A DNA stretch of 9,041 nt from Actinomycetota bacterium (lineage in GTDB: Bacteria; Actinomycetota; Thermoleophilia; Solirubrobacterales; Solirubrobacteraceae): the NCBI GenBank assembly GCA_903970315.1, contig CAJCIJ010000347.1, positions 1 through 9,041 of the forward strand, given 5' to 3'. Below the pieces are notes generated by a model, which saw only the letters and a list, made by a program, of their open reading frames with translations, was not told where the DNA came from and searched no databases. Every line of letters begins with the position of its first letter. The stretch's first letter is position 1. This document shows, one piece after another, positions 5,516 through 9,041 of this stretch. The translations under genes and the position numbers were made by a program.

Positions 5516-6704
5516 AGCTGCGGCAGAGTCGGCGCAACCTACGGCGCGCGCTGGACTGGCCCCTGACCGCTACCAGGGCGCGGACTACGGTCCGCACGCC
5601 GCCGAGCCGGATACCTCGGACCGCGATGACTCGAGCCACCCTGTCCCTCTGGGGAGGAAGGGCAGGTTCCGCCGGCGGGACACCGGCTACGACGCAGGCG
5701 GCCTCGGGTCTGGAGGAGGACCCGAGGAAGTCGGCGTGTCGGGGGATGAGGGCGAACGGGAAGTAAGGACGTGGGCAAGGGAGCCCAGCGAGGCGGGTAG
5801 GAGACGGGAACAGCGCGAGGAGTCAGACGAGGACGATTCCTCGTCTGCCGAAGGCCGCCGCCAGCTGGCGGCGGCACTTGAGCCGGGCACGGACTCCTTG
5901 CGCCGGTACCTGAGCGCGATTGGCAGGGTGCGGCTGTTGAGCGCCAAGGAGGAGGTCGAGCTGGCCAAGCGGATCGAACGCGGGGACATGCTGGCCAAGG
6001 AACACATGGTCGAAGCCAACCTGCGCCTGGTGGTATCGATCGCTCGCGCGTACACAGGCCGAGGCCTGACCCTGCTTGACCTCATCCAGGAGGGCTCGGT
6101 GGGGCTGATCAGGGCGGTGGAGAAGTTCGACTACAGGCGCGGGTTCAAGTTCTCGACGTATGCAACGTGGTGGATCCGCCAGTCGGTATCCAGGGCGATT
6201 GCAGACCACGGGCGCACCATCCGCATCCCGGTACACGTGGGCGAGCGCATCAACAAGATGCTTGCGATGCGGCGCCAGCTGACCCAGGAGCTGGGACGCG
6301 AGCCGACTGAGCAGGAGCTCAGCGACGCCCTGGGCAGGCCGCCGGAGGAGATCAGGCGGATGCTCGACGCGACCCAGGAGCCGCTGTCACTTGAGCGCCC
6401 GATGGGCGCCGACGACGACGTGGCGATTGGCGACTTCCTGGTCGATCCCGGCTCGGCGCCGCTGTGGGAGCGGGCATCGCTTGCGGTCCAGCGCGAGGGC
6501 CTGCGCAAGCTGCTGGCCTCGCTGCCGGTGCGCGAGCGCGAGGTGCTTGAGCTGCGTTACGGCCTGCGCGGCGAGCGGCTGACGCTGGAGCAGGTGGGCG
6601 AAGTGCTCAACGTGACGCGCGAGCGGGTGCGCCAGATAGAGACCAGGACCCTGAAGAAGCTCGAGGGCCTGCCCGAGGCCCAGGGTCTGCGCGAGGCGGT
6701 CTGA
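5469..6704 (+). CDS. RNA polymerase sigma factor, sigma-70 family (RpoD/SigA type, group 1 or 2)
   Basis: The protein directs RNA polymerase to promoters. Counting from the TTG at 5469 (411 residues), region 1.2 starts near 142 ([32 protein letters not shown]). Region 2 spans about 177-247, with the classic [48 protein letters not shown] sequence. Region 3 covers about 250-330 ([16 protein letters not shown]). Region 4 (about 345-400) has the helix-turn-helix [29 protein letters not shown]. Residues 1-135 are hydrophilic, charged and unlike region 1.1. The ending [11 protein letters not shown] differs from the usual primary-sigma tail. The start is uncertain. TTG 5469 and GTG 5499 lack good ribosome sites. 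GTG 5736 has GAGGA seven bases upstream and would give a 322-residue group 2-like protein. Codon use upstream of 5736 still looks coding. Whether it is the primary sigma factor or a paralogue cannot be told here. Confidence 0.93.
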   Translation: MGSIDGFGVKVRENGQAAAESAQPTARAGLAPDRYQGADYGPHAAEPDTSDRDDSSHPVPLGRKGRFRRRDTGYDAGGLGSGGGPEEVGVSGDEGEREVRTWAREPSEAGRRREQREESDEDDSSSAEGRRQLAAALEPGTDSLRRYLSAIGRVRLLSAKEEVELAKRIERGDMLAKEHMVEANLRLVVSIARAYTGRGLTLLDLIQEGSVGLIRAVEKFDYRRGFKFSTYATWWIRQSVSRAIADHGRTIRIPVHVGERINKMLAMRRQLTQELGREPTEQELSDALGRPPEEIRRMLDATQEPLSLERPMGADDDVAIGDFLVDPGSAPLWERASLAVQREGLRKLLASLPVREREVLELRYGLRGERLTLEQVGEVLNVTRERVRQIETRTLKKLEGLPEAQGLREAV

Positions 6705-6791
6705 GCGCAGGCGCCGCCACCGCGCCACCAAGCGCACAGGCGATGATCGACGAGGGGGCGCAGGCGAGGATCGGCAGGGGCGGGTGGCCGC

Positions 6792-6797
6792 TATCCT
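6792..6797 (+). promoter_or_regulatory. Candidate -10 box (TATCCT) for tRNA-Tyr
   Basis: TATCCT ends ten bases before the mature tRNA 5' end at 6808, a normal distance for a tRNA promoter with a very short 5' leader. No -35 box can be recognised 17 bases upstream. The 103-base gap after the sigma-factor gene otherwise holds only GC-rich sequence with several GCGCAGGCG-like repeats. Confidence 0.4.
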
Positions 6798-6807
6798 CGA
6801 CGTCCGC

Positions 6808-6889
6808 GGCGGGGTGTCCGAGTGGTTAAAGGAGACCGGCTGTAAACCGGTTGGCTCTGCCTACGCAGGTTCGAATCCTGCCCCCGCCA
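6808..6889 (+). tRNA. tRNA-Tyr (anticodon GTA)
   Basis: A complete class II tRNA folds here. The acceptor stem is GGCGGGG (6808-6814) paired with CCCCGCC (6882-6888), with discriminator A at 6889. The D arm lies in TCCGAGTGGTTAAAGGA. The anticodon stem is ACCGG/CCGGT (6835-6839 with 6847-6851), with loop CTGTAAA and anticodon GTA at 6842-6844. A long variable arm contains GGC-TCT-GCC, and the T arm is GCAGG-TTCGAAT-CCTGC (6865-6881). The long variable arm and A73 fit bacterial tRNA-Tyr. The terminal CCA is not encoded. It is transcribed toward the convergent VOC gene. Confidence 0.96.
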
Positions 6890-6939
6890 CTTTCGCGCGC
6901 AGGCAAAAGGGGCCGCGCGAGCCCTGACGTGCGCCCGGG

Positions 6940-7335
6940 CTACGTGCTCCGGGGGGCGTAACGGTGGTGGAGCATGAGCGCGTTGCCGTCGGGGTCGGCG
7001 AAGAAGGCCATGTGACAGACGCTGGTGTCGAAGGTGTCGCCGGCGAAGGTCACGCCGCGCTCTTCCAGGGTGGCGCGGGCGGCCTCCATGTCGTCGACGT
7101 GCAGGGCCAGGTAGTTGGCGGTGTTGGGCGCGTAGGTGAGCCCCATGCCCTCGGGCTCGATCACGCTCAGGGTCAGGTTGCCGGTCTCGAACTCGGCGTA
7201 GTGGCGCTCGGGAATGTGCACTGAGCACGGCAGGCCAAGGGTGGTGCCGTAGAACTCAATGGCGCGGTCGAGGTCCTTGGTGGGCATGGTCACGAAGTCG
7301 GTGGCGGTGACCAGTGGCGCGGTCGTTGCGGACAT
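6940..7335 (-). CDS. VOC (glyoxalase/bleomycin-resistance fold) family protein
   Basis: The 131-residue product has the paired beta-alpha-beta-beta-beta modules of the vicinal oxygen chelate fold. The first is FVTMPTKDLDRAIEFYGTTLGLPCS (about 14-38), then YAEFETGNLTLSVIEPEG. The second is YLALHVDDMEAARATLEERGV (about 75-95), closing with HMAFFADPDGNALMLHHRYAP (about 108-128), where ADPDGN is the family's hallmark turn. The ATG at 7335 is preferred over upstream in-frame starts because AAGGAG lies six bases before it and the fold begins just after. Substrate and reaction are unknown: the superfamily includes glyoxalases, dioxygenases, epimerases and resistance proteins. The usual late metal-binding Glu appears replaced by His (MLHHRY), so a metal site is uncertain. 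A TACGCT hexamer on the minus strand at 7371-7376 is a weak promoter candidate. Confidence 0.88.
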   Translation of the reverse strand: MSATTAPLVTATDFVTMPTKDLDRAIEFYGTTLGLPCSVHIPERHYAEFETGNLTLSVIEPEGMGLTYAPNTANYLALHVDDMEAARATLEERGVTFAGDTFDTSVCHMAFFADPDGNALMLHHRYAPRST

Positions 7336-7397
7336 GCAGGGCTCCTTTGCGGTGGCGGGGTGGTTGGGCGAGCGTAGCGGTTGAGACTCCCGCACCA

Positions 7398-8687
7398 TCA
7401 GGCCCCATGCATTACCGCCCGCCGGCGGGAATGGCAGGTACGGTGCGCGCATCGACGGTACGCGTGGCGGTGAGGTCGCCGGCGGCGGTGACGCCGACGG
7501 CTGTGCCGACGGGGATGGACAACTCGGCCCTTGACCGGGGAGGCGACGGCCCCGAGCTTCGGGGTCAGTTCGCTGACCAGGGAGACCGAGCTGGGGCTGG
7601 TCGGCGCCGACGTCGATCCGCCGCTGCCGGCCCCGGATTCGCGGGGGCCGGGTTCACCGGTCGTGCCGACCCGTTCGGTTTCGGGTGGGCTGTTGTGGAT
7701 CGCGAGCACATACGGGGGCGAGACGGAGGTGTCGCCGGCGGCGTTCGTCGCTCGCACGTATACGGTGTCTTCCCCGTTGGAGAGCTTGGTGGTGTCGAGG
7801 TCAATCGGTAGTTCCGAGACTTCGGTGGGACACGGGGTGACGTAGGTGTAGTTGCACCCGCCGGGGCTGACGACGGGTCCACCGATGACTTCGCCGCCAC
7901 CATTGACCAACGCCAGCGAAGCGACGCCGGCGGCGCTGTCGGACGCAGACCCCAGGATCGTGACTGTCCCATGCTGGGTCCCCGTCGGCACGTCCCCGGT
8001 GACGCCGGTTGGGGCGACCGGATCGCTGATGGTGACCGTCGCTTCGTCCAGCTCGGCACGAACTTCGTGGAGTGTCGCGCCGTCGGGACAGTTGTGGGAA
8101 CTGTTTTCAGCGCAGTTGACTCCGAGCGACACGGATCGGGTGTCCAGGCCGACCGCCTGGAATCGACCGCTTAGCTCGCAGTAGCCGCCCGCGCTCAGTT
8201 CGACCACGCACGTCTGTCCACCAAGAAGCTGGTCTGCCGCATTTCGAACGAAGACTTCCCAGTCGTTGTTCGTGTCTTTGAAGAAATCCGCCGAGCCTTG
8301 AACCGCAGAGACCGACGTGCCATCCGGCGCGGTGATCCGCCAACCACCTTCCACCCCTACTGGTGGCGGCCCCGCCCCCAGCCGATCGCCCACCGCGAGG
8401 TTTGAGACCCTGGATGAGAACCCGGTCGTCGGCGTTTCACCACACGCTGAGTCAACTTCGAGATATGTCGGGCTACTGGTAAACGCCGCCCACGAGTGGT
8501 TGACATAGCCAACAGACGCCGTGCATGCGGGCACCTCGTAGGTGCCGGCCCAAGCCGGCGCAACATCGGCGAGGCCGACGACGACCACGCCCAAGACAGC
8601 TACCAGATGCAAACGCGCGCGCACCCCATCACCCGATCGCTCATGATGCAGGCGGGGTTGGGCCGGTTGCATAGCGATTGGACCCAT
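7398..8687 (-). CDS. Secreted cysteine-containing protein with signal peptide and apparent C-terminal frameshift
   Basis: I do not recognise a named family. The N-terminus has a signal peptide (hydrophobic core LHLVAVLGVVVVGLADVAPAWA, predicted cut after Ala47), then an extracellular region with eight cysteines (55, 82, 160, 170, 192, 200, 278, 286), an even number that suits disulfides. Residues 48-210 look beta-rich. Residues about 218-332 resemble an Ig-like repeat (TVTISDPVAPTG, DTVYVRATNAAGDTSVSPPYVLAI), followed by a Gly/Ser/Pro linker. From about residue 388 the frame turns into an Arg/His-rich tail with poor codon use. The neighbouring frame instead encodes ELSIPVGTAVGVTAAGDLTA and onward with strongly GC-ending codons to a TAA at 7412-7414. 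One extra base near 7526 would explain this. The start is unsure: ATG 8687, ATG 8672, or GTG 8624, which would open directly at the signal peptide. Confidence 0.72.
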   Translation of the reverse strand: MGPIAMQPAQPRLHHERSGDGVRARLHLVAVLGVVVVGLADVAPAWAGTYEVPACTASVGYVNHSWAAFTSSPTYLEVDSACGETPTTGFSSRVSNLAVGDRLGAGPPPVGVEGGWRITAPDGTSVSAVQGSADFFKDTNNDWEVFVRNAADQLLGGQTCVVELSAGGYCELSGRFQAVGLDTRSVSLGVNCAENSSHNCPDGATLHEVRAELDEATVTISDPVAPTGVTGDVPTGTQHGTVTILGSASDSAAGVASLALVNGGGEVIGGPVVSPGGCNYTYVTPCPTEVSELPIDLDTTKLSNGEDTVYVRATNAAGDTSVSPPYVLAIHNSPPETERVGTTGEPGPRESGAGSGGSTSAPTSPSSVSLVSELTPKLGAVASPVKGRVVHPRRHSRRRHRRRRPHRHAYRRCAHRTCHSRRRAVMHGA

Positions 8688-9041
8688 ATACGAGGGGTCG
8701 GTGATTCAGCGATGCGCTCGGCCCCCACGTCGAACGCACCGCAGGCGACGGCCGCGCGGTGAGCCACTCCGTACGCCGCGCCGCGCCGCGCACCGGAGGC
8801 GAGCGTTCGCGCCGATCCCGTCCCGCCGCGGTCGTGCTTCCGGACCTGTGCAGCAACGACGCGATGCAACCACGCCTGCGGAACGCGGGTGACTGGGTAG
8901 ACCCTTGCTTGCCGACCCTGCCGTTGTCGAAGATGCCACGACAGCGTCAACGACGGGGCGCGGATCGAGACTCGCCAAGGCGTCGTGTTCGTTCGCTTCC
9001 CCCTCCTTAACCAACTCTCCGAGACCGCATGCCGTGAACGC
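8688..9041. other. Terminal region with no supported gene
   Basis: I see no convincing gene in these 354 bases. Minus-strand frames are open for about 100-116 codons, but they lack a credible start, are rich in Arg/Ala/Gly as GC-rich noncoding frames are, and match no family I know. The best of them overlaps the 5' end of the secreted-protein gene. A short (GCCGC)x3 run lies at 8775-8789. A TATATG hexamer on the minus strand overlaps the first ATG of the secreted gene and could be its -10 box, which would favour a downstream start for that gene. Confidence 0.5.

Noticed and set aside
6894..6941. Two short inverted repeats between tRNA-Tyr and the VOC gene (CGCGCG at 6894-6899 with 6914-6919; AGCCC at 6920-6924 with GGGCT at 6937-6941)
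   Set aside because: Short stems with long loops, no T-tract, and the second overlaps the VOC stop codon; expected by chance in GC-rich DNA.
8775..8789. (GCCGC)x3 tandem run
   Set aside because: Short low-complexity sequence in GC-rich DNA with no flanking structure suggesting function.
8600..8950. Minus-strand frame of 116 codons overlapping the secreted-protein start
   Set aside because: Third-position GC is lower than in the real genes of the window, and it would overlap the secreted gene's 5' end by 88 bases; no recognisable domain.
8706..9014. Minus-strand frame of 102 codons at the right end
   Set aside because: Starts with TTG, becomes Arg-rich, shows no family resemblance and has a competing frame of similar length.
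8960..9030. tRNA-like stretch on the minus strand (GGAGAGTTGGTTAAGGAG and later GTCTCGATCC)
   Set aside because: No acceptor, anticodon or T stem can be paired; the resemblance is only to loop sequences.

Overview
The window is GC-rich bacterial DNA. Its codons end mostly in G or C, several genes start with GTG, and promoters show actinobacterial TAnnnT-type -10 boxes with some apparently leaderless transcripts. Gene content and protein style point to an actinobacterium, most likely class Thermoleophilia (Solirubrobacterales or a relative): SecE with a long charged N-terminal tail, GTP cyclohydrolase FolE2, an AIM24-family protein, and a secreted Cys/Gly-rich protein. The taxonomic call is inference from protein character, not from a marker search.

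Left part (1-2264): a minus-strand translation/secretion/transcription cluster read right to left as rpmG (L33), secE, nusG, rplK (L11, cut by the window edge). This is the classic secE-nusG-rplK order. A 359-base region upstream of rpmG holds a candidate promoter and a hairpin for this cluster. It also holds a well-formed promoter facing right for the next gene.

Middle part (2183-4282): plus-strand genes for an AIM24-family protein, the protease subunit ClpP (probably a leaderless transcript) and a CDP-alcohol phosphatidyltransferase of the PgsA type. Convergent to these, folE2 (GTP cyclohydrolase IB) lies on the minus strand at 4332-5330, also with a leaderless-type start.

Right part (5331-9041): divergent from folE2 is a sigma-70 family factor of the RpoD/SigA type. 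It is preceded by an array of five GGTCA motifs spaced 16-19 bases. Then come tRNA-Tyr(GTA), a small VOC/glyoxalase-fold protein (minus), and a signal-peptide-bearing secreted protein (minus) whose last ~37 codons appear to be in another frame. The final 354 bases hold nothing I can identify.

Most of the window is housekeeping chromosome. I see no mobile element, CRISPR array, toxin-antitoxin pair, defence system or biosynthetic cluster. The items most worth a second look are the frame break in the secreted protein, the GGTCA repeat array at the sigma-factor start, the shared -10 motif with leaderless starts, and the hairpin in the rpmG leader.
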